A stretch of DNA of 30,381 bases, from assembly GCA_964400125.1 (NCBI GenBank), contig CAYNSR010000023.1:1-30381 (forward strand), given 5' to 3'. Below, piece by piece: positions 8,420-16,031 of this stretch; position 1 is the first letter of the stretch, and each line of letters begins with the position of its first letter. The stretch comes from Micavibrio sp964400125. Lineage in GTDB: Bacteria > Pseudomonadota > Alphaproteobacteria > Micavibrionales > Micavibrionaceae. The notes under the pieces were generated by a model. The model saw only the letters and a program-made list of their open reading frames with translations, was not told the origin of the DNA and made no database searches. The position numbers were made by a program, and so were the translations under genes.

Positions 8420-9502
8420 TTAACGTATCCGCGTCACTTCCGCCTGCGGGAAGATCCGGCGGGCCAGTTTGCCGTCGCGGAAAGGAACATTATTCACCAT
8501 GACTACTTCCATGTCGTACATCAGGTGGAACAGATGCGTCTGGTTGATCGGATCGTTGAGGCCCGCAAAGAATGGGTCGCGCATGATCCCGTCGCCCAGA
8601 CCGTTCAGGTAGCGCGTGCCGTCGGGCAGCGTCGCCATATCCTCGATCGCGGCAGCGTCGAGACGGCGCTGGCCGAACGGAACCGGTCCGTCGCAATCCC
8701 CGAGCAGGTCGTCCAGCGCCTCAAGCGTGTCGTGATCGACGCCGTCGACGCGGGAAACATCGGCGTACCACTGACGAAACGCATAGGCCAGCGCCGCGCG
8801 GCTGAACAGCGCGCCCGGATCGCGTTCGAGAAACCGCGTGAAAATCACCGCCATATCGCCTTCTTCGGACCCCAGCAAATGCCGCCAGACTTCGGTAAAC
8901 CCGGCCCCGCGCAATTCCCACCCGCACAAAACCGTGACCGTATCGCAATCCGCGATCCGCACCCGCTCCAGCATCAGCACATGCTCCGGCGCATAGGTCG
9001 TGTGCAGGGAATCGAAACTGTCCTCATGCCAGATGTCGCGCAAGGCACGAATAAACGTGGTCAGCAAAATGTTGCGAAAATAGGCCGACCGCCCGAGTGC
9101 CTCGGCACGCAGGGAGAAGTGGTCGAGGACGATCTGCTTGTGTTCCGAATCGAGGCAAAAACCCTCATTCTTCAGATCGCCGAAACCGACCACCCAGTTT
9201 TTCTCCCCGGCGATTTCCATCAGGCGGCGCGCCGTCGGGCTCTGGTCGATCATGCGGGCGCACCACAGCAAGGCATCATCACCGCAGGTGAATTGATAGG
9301 GATGTTCCTGCACGGTTTCAGGCGTGTAGCACCGTGCCTCGTCGAGCAACTCCTCCAGCGTCCAGACGGCATCGTCGATCAGGCCGGACGACGCGTCAGG
9401 ATCGGCGTCGTCTTCCAGCGTCAGATCAATGACCCCGGTTTCCGTATTCCGTAGAGTCAGTCGGCGCAGATGGGATTTTCGCGTCAACCGGTCCGAGCGC
9501 AT
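8420..9502 (-). CDS. DUF6782-like putative metallopeptidase paralogue, degenerate (copy 2)
   Basis: The 360-residue protein is homologous to the gene just upstream. Both share a cleft-like segment that in related putative metallopeptidases carries an HELRH-type helix. Here the equivalent helix reads FIRALRDIWHE (residues 150-160), without the metal-binding histidines. An LDSEHKQIVLDH strand precedes the helix, as in the paralogue (YDREAKRIFLHP). I chose ATG 9502 because AAGGGG lies six bases upstream and the upstream gene stops 10 bases before it. An ATG at 9676 would create a 164-base overlap. No signal peptide is seen. The DUF6782 name is from memory and moderately sure; the paralogy is visible directly. 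Catalysis is doubtful. Confidence 0.6.
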   Translation of the reverse strand: MRSDRLTRKSHLRRLTLRNTETGVIDLTLEDDADPDASSGLIDDAVWTLEELLDEARCYTPETVQEHPYQFTCGDDALLWCARMIDQSPTARRLMEIAGEKNWVVGFGDLKNEGFCLDSEHKQIVLDHFSLRAEALGRSAYFRNILLTTFIRALRDIWHEDSFDSLHTTYAPEHVLMLERVRIADCDTVTVLCGWELRGAGFTEVWRHLLGSEEGDMAVIFTRFLERDPGALFSRAALAYAFRQWYADVSRVDGVDHDTLEALDDLLGDCDGPVPFGQRRLDAAAIEDMATLPDGTRYLNGLGDGIMRDPFFAGLNDPINQTHLFHLMYDMEVVMVNNVPFRDGKLARRIFPQAEVTRIR

Positions 9503-9512
9503 GTCATCCCCT

Positions 9513-10862
9513 TCAGCGCTTTCCGGAACGCGGTTCGAAGTGAACGATATTTGCGCCGTTTCCCGCACCGGCGGCAGCACGAGGTCTGCCGACGCCGGAC
9601 GAGTGTTCAGATGCAGTCCGGGACGCCATTCCCGAAAGGGGAATGACTGTTGTTGTTTGTTCATCTCTGTCGCCATCCAGTGTTGTTTTTATGGGGGTGC
9701 CGCCTGAAGAATCGCGGCCCGTGATGGACGAAGAGGTTTGCAAATCCTGTTCCGCTTCGCGGAAGGAGCGTTCAAACTTGATAAACCAGAGGAAATTGGC
9801 ATTGGAACGGTCGCGGACCTCGGCAAAAACCGGGTCCGACAGGACCGTGGTGACAAAAGGTGCCAGGTAATTTTTGCCGAACGGCATACTGCCCAACGCT
9901 ACCAGCAAATCGGCGCTGATGGTACGCGAAGCCTGTTCGGAATCGAACATATAGCCCTGATAATCCGACAACATATGCTGGATCAAGATGCGGTCTTCGT
10001 TCTTGCAACGATCCGACAGGAACCAGCTTTCAAAGACGGCGCTGGCGGCCTCGCCGTTATTGATGGTCCGGAAATCCAGATAGGCTTCGCGGGCAAAAGC
10101 GCGGGCCAGATCGGCGAGGGAGGATGTTTCGACATGCGCCCACGGGGTTTTGATTCCGGAAAGCTGCAATTCCCACGCAATCCGGACCATAGACACCGCC
10201 AGATCGGCACGCTGCGCCCGGTTGACCAGAATGGCCTGATCGGGGTGAAAGGTCAGGGGGTGGATCAGCGCGCCGCTCTTGTGCTGCCAGACCCGGCGCA
10301 GTTCCCGCGCCGCCAGCAAGACCTGCAACGACTCGTCGCGGCCCGGATGCAGGAAGATGCGTTTCGCCTCGCGGTCGTAAAAGGCATGCTCGACCTGCGT
10401 GCTGAAGGCCAGTTGAATCCCGTGTTCATGCGCCCGGTCGAGATAGGCCGCGCCAAGACGGCTGGAGCGCAAGTCGCGTTCCAGCGCGCGCAGGCGCAGA
10501 TCATGGGCGGGAGCGATATCGTTCATACCGGTAATAACGGCCTGCTCCGCCATAAATTCCATCACGCGCTCCTGCATGACATCCGGCCCGGCGCCGGGGT
10601 CGTTTTCCAGCGCCATGATGCGTTCTTTCAACGCCGCCACACCCTGTTCGATTACGCCGATCCCGAAGGGGTCACCGTCGTCTTCTGCAAATTCATCGAA
10701 TGTATCCGCCCCTTCAAAATCCATATAGAACAAGGGCTGGTCGCCGATATAGGAACACCGGACCGGCTGGAAATTGTTGAGCGTATAGGCGAAGCGGCAA
10801 TTCTCCTGCTGGAAAATCTCGATACAGCCCCCGCTGCCCTCGCCGTTATTTTGTCCCGTCAT
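9513..10862 (-). CDS. DUF6782-like putative metallopeptidase paralogue, degenerate (copy 1)
   Basis: The 449-residue protein is the first of a tandem pair. Its central region (residues 140-200) contains the YDREAKRIFLHP strand, then the helix AARELRRVWQHKSG. This lines up with the HELRHAWQ-type helix of DUF6782 putative metallopeptidases but has Arg in place of both histidines (RELRR at 186-190). The following stretch (QRADLAVSMVRIAWEL, then EAYLDFRT) is similar to the neighbouring gene. The N-terminal 110 residues are acidic, and the last 70 are Ser/Thr/Gly-rich and probably disordered. ATG 10862 has AGGGA about 11 bases upstream; ATG 10913 is possible but has no ribosome site. It is probably cotranscribed with the gene at 8420-9502. 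Confidence 0.6.
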   Translation of the reverse strand: MTGQNNGEGSGGCIEIFQQENCRFAYTLNNFQPVRCSYIGDQPLFYMDFEGADTFDEFAEDDGDPFGIGVIEQGVAALKERIMALENDPGAGPDVMQERVMEFMAEQAVITGMNDIAPAHDLRLRALERDLRSSRLGAAYLDRAHEHGIQLAFSTQVEHAFYDREAKRIFLHPGRDESLQVLLAARELRRVWQHKSGALIHPLTFHPDQAILVNRAQRADLAVSMVRIAWELQLSGIKTPWAHVETSSLADLARAFAREAYLDFRTINNGEAASAVFESWFLSDRCKNEDRILIQHMLSDYQGYMFDSEQASRTISADLLVALGSMPFGKNYLAPFVTTVLSDPVFAEVRDRSNANFLWFIKFERSFREAEQDLQTSSSITGRDSSGGTPIKTTLDGDRDEQTTTVIPLSGMASRTASEHSSGVGRPRAAAGAGNGANIVHFEPRSGKR

Positions 10863-11139
10863 AGCGATATGGTCCCTAACCAGTGTTGCCGAAAAGCCCG
10901 GTAATCCACGCATTGCACGCGGCCATGGGTCTATTATGCGGCGATCTGGTTAAATCTTTCCTACCGTGCCAAAGATTCTTTGATCGTGTTTTTTGATATA
11001 AATCAGCGCCTTACCCCCGAACGTGGAAAGGTTTTGTTAAGGCCTTTACGGAAAAAACAGGCTGCCGCCAACATTTTCTTGCGCAATTCCGGGGAACGGG
11101 CGTAAAAGGCGCCTGTCCGAAAAATGGAGGGACTGAAAA

Positions 11140-11598
11140 ATGATAGGAAATGAAGCAAGACTCGCCGCCTTGGTGCCGCTGAACGAAACAGACCGCGATA
11201 CCATCGCAGCCCTGCACGATCTGGGGCAGAAATTCCAGAACGCCGTCGGAGCCTACATGGCCGACAACCCGGCCAAGTTCCCGGCCGGAACATTGAGAGT
11301 GACCATCAGCCCGGAAGACCAGAACCAGCTGAACGCCCTGCTCAATTCACGCTCGAATGTCGATGGAAGGCTCACCTTTGCTGCCATGGAGGCCCAAAGC
11401 ACCTATGTCGGCCTGCATATACACTGCCTGTTCATGAAATGCGCGGAGCAATATCTGCAATCCTTGAACGTGCCCTTCGACGACATCGCCGCCAGCGTCG
11501 ATGCCGATATCACGGATGCCGACACCAAGCTGTCCGTGTGCGAACGTTACGGCTTCGCGCCGATGGCACGGTTGCTGAACGTCAAAATGGGTCTTTGA
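11140..11598 (+). CDS. Hypothetical protein, 152 residues
   Basis: I do not recognise this protein. It is soluble, mostly helical by composition, and contains three cysteines (two in the HCLFMKCAEQY region, one near the C-terminus). It has no signal peptide or membrane segment. The ATG has a good GGAGGG ribosome site nine bases upstream, and codon use matches the GC-rich host, so it is very likely a real gene. It stands alone between the divergent DUF6782-like pair and a repeat plus terminator downstream. The 277 bases upstream contain an AT-rich patch near 10975-11005 that could hold a promoter (a TATAAA at 10997-11002), but no convincing -35. Confidence 0.65.
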   Translation: MIGNEARLAALVPLNETDRDTIAALHDLGQKFQNAVGAYMADNPAKFPAGTLRVTISPEDQNQLNALLNSRSNVDGRLTFAAMEAQSTYVGLHIHCLFMKCAEQYLQSLNVPFDDIAASVDADITDADTKLSVCERYGFAPMARLLNVKMGL

Positions 11599-11610
11599 AA
11601 ATCTGCTTTT

Positions 11611-11644
11611 AGAGCCTTTCTCGATGAGGTTGGATCAAATTTAA
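11611..11644 (+). repeat. Short interspersed repeat, copy related to 15422-15456
   Basis: This 34-base stretch begins AGAGCCTTTCTCGATGAGG and continues TTGGATCAAATT. It matches the left end of the structured element at 15421-15580 with about three differences. Here only the end is present, fused directly to the terminator stem. It is probably a member of a dispersed intergenic palindromic family. Confidence 0.6.
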
Positions 11645-11678
11645 CCGCCGTCCCCGACGACACCCGGGACGGCGGTTT
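11643..11678 (+). terminator. Intrinsic-type terminator hairpin
   Basis: A 12-base perfect stem (AACCGCCGTCCC paired with GGGACGGCGGTT) encloses an 11-base loop and is followed by a short T run. It lies 45 bases after the stop at 11598 and should end transcription of that gene before the large repeat protein. The T tract is short, so Rho may contribute. Confidence 0.7.
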
Positions 11679-11747
11679 CACAATGTTATTGACCCGTTAA
11701 ACATTCAGCCATGTATCATGGGAGAGGGACTGTTTAACGGGGGCGGG

Positions 11748-14702
11748 ATGCAGTGCAGAATCGTCTGTTCAGCCTTTTTGGCGGCTTTTCTGGTGGTATT
11801 TTCACCACTTGCCGTCAGGGCGCAGCTTGACGCCGATTTCCGAATCGGCGGCGGCATTCTTGTCGGCCCGTCGACAACCACCTGCGACGGCACAAAAACC
11901 GGCGGCCTGCGCTGGAGCAGCGCGAATTCCACATTCGAGATGTGCGACGGCGTGAGCTGGCAGAAAATATCGGCCAGCACCTGTGACAGCGCGCCCGCGT
12001 TCTTTATCTTCACGGACCAGTCGATGCTGGCGACCTCGACTCTTGTGACTTCGAATATCGTCTCCATCACCGGTATGGATGCGGGGTGCAGCGCGAGCGT
12101 AGGCGTCAGCGGCACGGGCGGTTCGCCCGAATACCGCATATGCAGCACATCCAACTGCTCCAGCGTCGATATCGACTGGACGGCGGGCAACAACACCCTC
12201 GCCATGCAGGGTAAATACATGCAGCTCCGCGCCACCACCAGCGCCAGCGCGGGCACCACATTCACCATCACCGCCAATATCGGCACCACAGACAGTGACT
12301 GGGATATCATGACCCAGCACGCCGATTGCAGTGCCAACCCGATCGGCTCCGTCTGCGGCGACGGCACGGTTTATGCCGGATTGTCGCCGGACGGCAGTGT
12401 GCCGATGTTCGTCACGCGCTGCGACGCGGGGCAGAGCTGGACCGGGTCGTGTACGGGAACGCGGACTGGTATGTCTTGGAATGATGGCAATAGCAGTTGG
12501 GTAGATACAGCACTGGTCAATTGCTCAGCGCTGGGAGCATGCAGCCCATCTGGGGAAAGCAATACAGTGATTCTGATCAATACTGACTCGAACAGCAATA
12601 CGTCAGGCTTGCAAAATCACGTTGCGGCGAAATATTGCGCCGATCTCAGCAGCAACGGTTATACAGACTGGTATCTACCCTCTATCGAGGAACTGAATGT
12701 CTTGTATGGCAACAGAACGGCCATCGGAGGATTCACGACAGTCTGGTATCGATCATCCCAAGAGGCCAATAGCAGTATGGCTGGGATCCAGAGCTTTAGC
12801 AACGGTGATGTTGAACTCCTAAGCAGTGGCTACAACAAAGCATCAGCCCCCATCTATGTCCGCTGCGTCCGCCGCAATGCCGATGTCACGCCGACCTCCT
12901 TAAGCTTCACCGACCAGACCAATCAGGCAGCGGCGGCGTTGATCCTTTCCAACATCGTGCAGATTACCGGGATCGATACGGCGACATCGGTGGCGATTAT
13001 CAACAAATCCGCCGATGGCACGGGAACCCCGGAATACCGCATCTGCTCCGATTCCTCCTGCGCCGGCGTGGTGACGGGATGGAACAGCGCGATCAATGCC
13101 ATCTCGAACAACCAGTATGTCCAGGCGCGCATGTATGCCAACGGCACGCCCGGGGCGGTCAACAGCGCCGCGATCATCGTGGGCGATTTGTCCGACCAGT
13201 GGAGTTTAACGACCTCCGCCGCCGACCCCTGCGCCGGATCCCCCAGCCCCGGCGCGGTCTGTGCCGATGGGACGGTTTATGCGGGGCTATCGCCGGATGG
13301 GAATGTGGCGATGTACACCACGCGGTGCGTGGCCGGACAAACGTGGAGCGCAGGGTCATGTACTGGCGCACAAGTAACCAAAAGCTGGGCGGATGGCGCT
13401 ACGAATTACACCAATACAACTTTGATAGATTGTGGCTCTCCCGGGGCATGCGGCAATAGCGGCGAGCTCGATACGCTGGTTATCATTAATAACGATTCAA
13501 ACGGTGTAACGGCCGGAACACAGGCCCATGAAGCAGCGCAATATTGCGCCGATCTGAGCATACACGGACAGACCGACTGGTATCTGCCGGCCGTCGCCGA
13601 GGCTGAAATTCTGGCTGTCAACCAGACACAGATCGGGAATTTCTCTACGAACAGGATATGGACGTCCTCAGAAACGTCAACGGCCAACGCATGGGGCGTC
13701 AGATTTAGCGATAATTCCGCCCTTACGTCTGCCAAATCGACTAGCACGGCGCATTATGTTCGCTGCGTCCGCCGCGATGTGGATATCACCCCCGCCGCGC
13801 TCAGCTTTACGGATCTGACGAACCAGACGGCGGCGGCGCTGGTGACGTCGAATATATTTCAGGTCACGGGGTTGGGGGCCGCGACCTCTGTTGCGGTAAC
13901 AAGCAAATCCGCTGACGGCTCCGGCAATCCCGAATATCGCATCTGTTCCGATTCATCGTGTACCGGCGTGGTGACGGGATGGAACAGCAGTGTGAACGCC
14001 CTTTCCAACAACCAGTATGTGCAATTGCGCATGTACGCCAATGGCGCCGCCAGCGCCGTCAACAGCGCCCTTGTCATCGTGGGCGATACAACAGACCAGT
14101 GGGATGTGACCACGTCATCCAGTGATCCGTGCGCCGGTTCGCCCAGCCCCGGCGCAGTCTGCACCGATGGCAGCGTCTATGCCGGCCTCTCGCCGGACGG
14201 CAATGTCGCCATGTATGTGCCGCGCTGCGACGCCGGGCAGACATGGGGCGCTTCCGGCTGCGTGAATGCGCGGACCCCGCATTCGTGGAATGCGGGCAAT
14301 GGCGGCGGTCAGGTCAATACGACACTGGCAGATTGCGGCTCTGCCCCCGCAGGCTGCGCCGCCTCGGGCGAAACCAACACCAACACCCTGATCACGGAAG
14401 ATGCGGATTCCATTACCGGAGGGACTCAGCCTCATGCCGCCGCGCAATATTGCGCCGATCTGAACATCCACGGACAGACAGACTGGTATCTGCCTTCGGC
14501 GCAGGAACTGAATGTCATATACGGCAACAGGCTTGCGATTGGCTCTTTTGATACCAGTGGTTCTATTGCGGGCTGGTACTGGTCGTCTTCGGAAAGCAAC
14601 ATCACTTACGCTTGGCCGCAAAGATTCAGTGACGGACTGTTGAATAACAACCCGACAGGCAGCAAAACGGGTTCTTATCAGGTCCGCTGCGCCCGGAGGT
14701 AG
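11748..14702 (+). CDS. Large secreted protein with three tandem DUF1566-type modules
   Basis: The 984-residue protein starts with a Sec signal peptide (MQCRIVCSAF, a hydrophobic core, cleavage after AVRA at residue 25). A short domain with two Cys follows, then three repeats of about 300 residues. Each repeat has a beta-sandwich-like half beginning SFTDQ/L (FIFTDQ in the first), a linker ending VYAGLSPDG, and a C-terminal half with YCADL..DWYLP and ending VRC(V/A)RR, typical of DUF1566 (Lcl C-terminal, lectin-like) domains. Paired cysteines recur in each unit, so disulfides and a periplasmic or surface location are likely. I chose ATG 11748 because GGGGG lies about four bases upstream; a TTGACC...TGTATC promoter candidate (11689-11717) would exclude the ATG at 11718. 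Adhesion is an inference only. Confidence 0.8.
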   Translation: MQCRIVCSAFLAAFLVVFSPLAVRAQLDADFRIGGGILVGPSTTTCDGTKTGGLRWSSANSTFEMCDGVSWQKISASTCDSAPAFFIFTDQSMLATSTLVTSNIVSITGMDAGCSASVGVSGTGGSPEYRICSTSNCSSVDIDWTAGNNTLAMQGKYMQLRATTSASAGTTFTITANIGTTDSDWDIMTQHADCSANPIGSVCGDGTVYAGLSPDGSVPMFVTRCDAGQSWTGSCTGTRTGMSWNDGNSSWVDTALVNCSALGACSPSGESNTVILINTDSNSNTSGLQNHVAAKYCADLSSNGYTDWYLPSIEELNVLYGNRTAIGGFTTVWYRSSQEANSSMAGIQSFSNGDVELLSSGYNKASAPIYVRCVRRNADVTPTSLSFTDQTNQAAAALILSNIVQITGIDTATSVAIINKSADGTGTPEYRICSDSSCAGVVTGWNSAINAISNNQYVQARMYANGTPGAVNSAAIIVGDLSDQWSLTTSAADPCAGSPSPGAVCADGTVYAGLSPDGNVAMYTTRCVAGQTWSAGSCTGAQVTKSWADGATNYTNTTLIDCGSPGACGNSGELDTLVIINNDSNGVTAGTQAHEAAQYCADLSIHGQTDWYLPAVAEAEILAVNQTQIGNFSTNRIWTSSETSTANAWGVRFSDNSALTSAKSTSTAHYVRCVRRDVDITPAALSFTDLTNQTAAALVTSNIFQVTGLGAATSVAVTSKSADGSGNPEYRICSDSSCTGVVTGWNSSVNALSNNQYVQLRMYANGAASAVNSALVIVGDTTDQWDVTTSSSDPCAGSPSPGAVCTDGSVYAGLSPDGNVAMYVPRCDAGQTWGASGCVNARTPHSWNAGNGGGQVNTTLADCGSAPAGCAASGETNTNTLITEDADSITGGTQPHAAAQYCADLNIHGQTDWYLPSAQELNVIYGNRLAIGSFDTSGSIAGWYWSSSESNITYAWPQRFSDGLLNNNPTGSKTGSYQVRCARR
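12009..14702 (+). repeat. Three tandem ~900-base intragenic repeats
   Basis: The equivalent Phe codon of the FTD motif falls at 12009, 12906 and 13806, giving units of 897-900 bases. Units 2 and 3 share identical stretches (for example GTGGTGACGGGATGGAACAG near 13068 and 13968), while unit 1 is more diverged. The pattern indicates duplication within the gene, most recently of units 2 and 3, and a potential for unit loss or gain by recombination. Confidence 0.85.
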
Positions 14703-14782
14703 GGTTTCTTTTCCGAACCTCTCTACCCGTCATGATGCAATTTATGAGTTTTGAAACAGATTCTGAACGGATCGCCCGGGCC

Positions 14783-15397
14783 CTACTGCCCCAGCACATC
14801 ATCTTGCACCGGCATGTCCTCGACGACCAGTTCTTCCTCGCTTAAGGAGACTTGCCCGTCGGATTTGACCGTGACTTTCGCCCTGAACAGCGAATCCTTG
14901 AACATCAGCCGGACGCTTAACGTATAGGTTCCGTCCGCATCCGTGCCGACAAGGCGGGCCGGTTCGATCAGATTGCCAATCGCTTTCCGGGCCGTGGGTG
15001 GCGGCTCCTCTTTCCAGGCAATATCATCAACCGTCTCTGTAATCAGGAAACGGCCATGTCTGCCCCGCACCATGGTAAAGAAAAACCGGACATATTCGGC
15101 GATGTTCTTTTCATCCAGCTGCAAGCAGCCCTTCCGGTTCATCGCGTAAATCGGAGCATTGGTCCAGTCCAGCAGCACCAGATCCCCCGGGGCATAAAGG
15201 CCGTGAATCCGCCGGGGCGGCGCGATGCTGTGGTCGGAAATATCGAGAAAACGGTATCCGGGATAAAAAGACAGGGCGACGGAAAGAACAACCGCCGAAC
15301 GCGGGTCCAGCGGCGATCCTTCCAGCAACGGGTTGATATCCCGCAACAACGCTTCCGCTTCCAGCGCATCAAGTTTGACAAAAGCATCACGAAACAT
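14783..15397 (-). CDS. Hypothetical protein, 204 residues
   Basis: I do not recognise this family. The protein is soluble, with an acidic helical N-terminus (MFRDAFVKLDALEAEALL), a central beta-rich part and a charged C-terminus ending DMPVQDDVLGQ. No signal peptide or membrane segment is seen. I chose ATG 15397 because GGTGGGG lies about six bases before it; a GTG at 15409 is in frame but lacks such a site. Codon use matches the GC-rich host. It is convergent with the DUF1566 protein gene and is the last gene before the non-coding origin candidate, reading away from it. Confidence 0.65.
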   Translation of the reverse strand: MFRDAFVKLDALEAEALLRDINPLLEGSPLDPRSAVVLSVALSFYPGYRFLDISDHSIAPPRRIHGLYAPGDLVLLDWTNAPIYAMNRKGCLQLDEKNIAEYVRFFFTMVRGRHGRFLITETVDDIAWKEEPPPTARKAIGNLIEPARLVGTDADGTYTLSVRLMFKDSLFRAKVTVKSDGQVSLSEEELVVEDMPVQDDVLGQ

Positions 15398-15420
15398 AAA
15401 CAACCCCACCGTCTTTTTCC

Positions 15421-15580
15421 TAGAGCATTTCTCGATAAGGTTGGATCAAATTCAACCCCCGTCATCGCCTGAATTTTCGAAGAAAATTCTAAGGCGATCC
15501 ATGGATTCCCCTAGGATTTGCTTCGCAAATCCGGGGAATGACGGAGACAATTTTTAAACCAATCTCATCAGACAATGCTC
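15421..15580. repeat. MITE-like palindromic intergenic element
   Basis: The ends are imperfect inverted repeats: GAGCATTTCTCGATAAGG at the left and, reading the minus strand from the right end, GAGCATTGTCTGATGAGA. Nested inside are CCGTCAT (15459-15465) paired with ATGACGG (15538-15544), a hairpin around GAATTTTCGAAGAAAATTC (15471-15489), and an 8-base stem GGATTTGC/GCAAATCC (15514-15532). A related end copy lies at 11611. It contains no open frame. It looks like a non-autonomous mobile or REP-type element beside the origin candidate. Confidence 0.65.
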
Positions 15581-15911
15581 CAAATGATACAGCCTATTCA
15601 CAGAGTGCTCTAGTATAATTGAGGCAGAAGTCGCTGAATTATTCTTCGTTTTTTCAGATTAAATGAGACCATTGCTCCCTCTTTTTATGGGGCCTTGCAG
15701 TAAGGGAGAGACCGACTCTGGAAACGGATAAATCTCCGGGCGACATTGTGGGGGAATCGGTGGATGACGCGGGACGCGGTGTTCATGCACCCTGACCCTT
15801 ATTTCCGCTGCCACATGCCCGCCTGTTCAAAATATTCCGGGCCAGTTTGGCGTCAGCGGGGACGACTCGGAGCAAGGACGCGGCTTCCTGCGGATTTTCT
15901 GTCCGGGTTCA

Positions 15912-15954
15912 TGTGCATAAAAGACGGGATGAAAACTCATCCACGTTATTCACA
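15912..15954. promoter_or_regulatory. DnaA box cluster
   Basis: TGTGCATAA at 15912-15920 is TTATGCACA on the minus strand. TTATTCACA at 15946-15954 is on the plus strand. Both fit the TTWTNCACA consensus. TCATCCACG (15937-15945) abuts the second box with two mismatches to TTATCCACA. Three boxes within 43 bases next to hemE support origin function. Confidence 0.6.
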
Positions 15955-15981
15955 GGACCTACTACTTACTACACCCTTTCT

Positions 15982-15996
15982 TTAATTCTTTTTTAA
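15982..15996 (+). promoter_or_regulatory. CtrA-type binding site TTAA-N7-TTAA
   Basis: The sequence is TTAA TTCTTTT TTAA, an exact match to the alphaproteobacterial CtrA full site. It lies 28 bases after the last DnaA box and 35 bases before the hemE start. In Caulobacter, CtrA bound at such sites silences the origin and affects hemE transcription. That role here is inferred. Confidence 0.55.
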
Positions 15997-16031
15997 TGAA
16001 ATGGTAGGCGGGCTTTTGGAGGCGAAGAAAG

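Larger units (their letters stand above)
15581..16031. other. Candidate chromosomal replication origin (oriC), hemE-proximal
   Basis: This is non-coding sequence between the repeat and hemE. It holds an AT-rich stretch (about 15610-15690), a near-match DnaA box CTATTCACA (15594-15602), two exact TTWTNCACA boxes and a weaker neighbour (15912-15954), three GANTC methylation sites (15714, 15754, 15864), and a CtrA-type site (15982-15996). In Caulobacter the origin lies beside hemE with overlapping DnaA and CtrA sites. Genes on both sides of this region read away from it. The call is by position and motifs; function is not shown. Confidence 0.6.

Noticed and set aside
9503..9676. N-terminal extension of the 8420-9502 gene to ATG 9676
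   Set aside because: It would overlap the upstream gene by 164 bases, while ATG 9502 has AAGGGG six bases upstream and starts 10 bases after the upstream stop.
15746..15985. A 79-codon plus-strand open frame in the hemE upstream region
   Set aside because: It has no ribosome site, its composition is unlike a protein, and it covers the DnaA boxes; judged non-coding.
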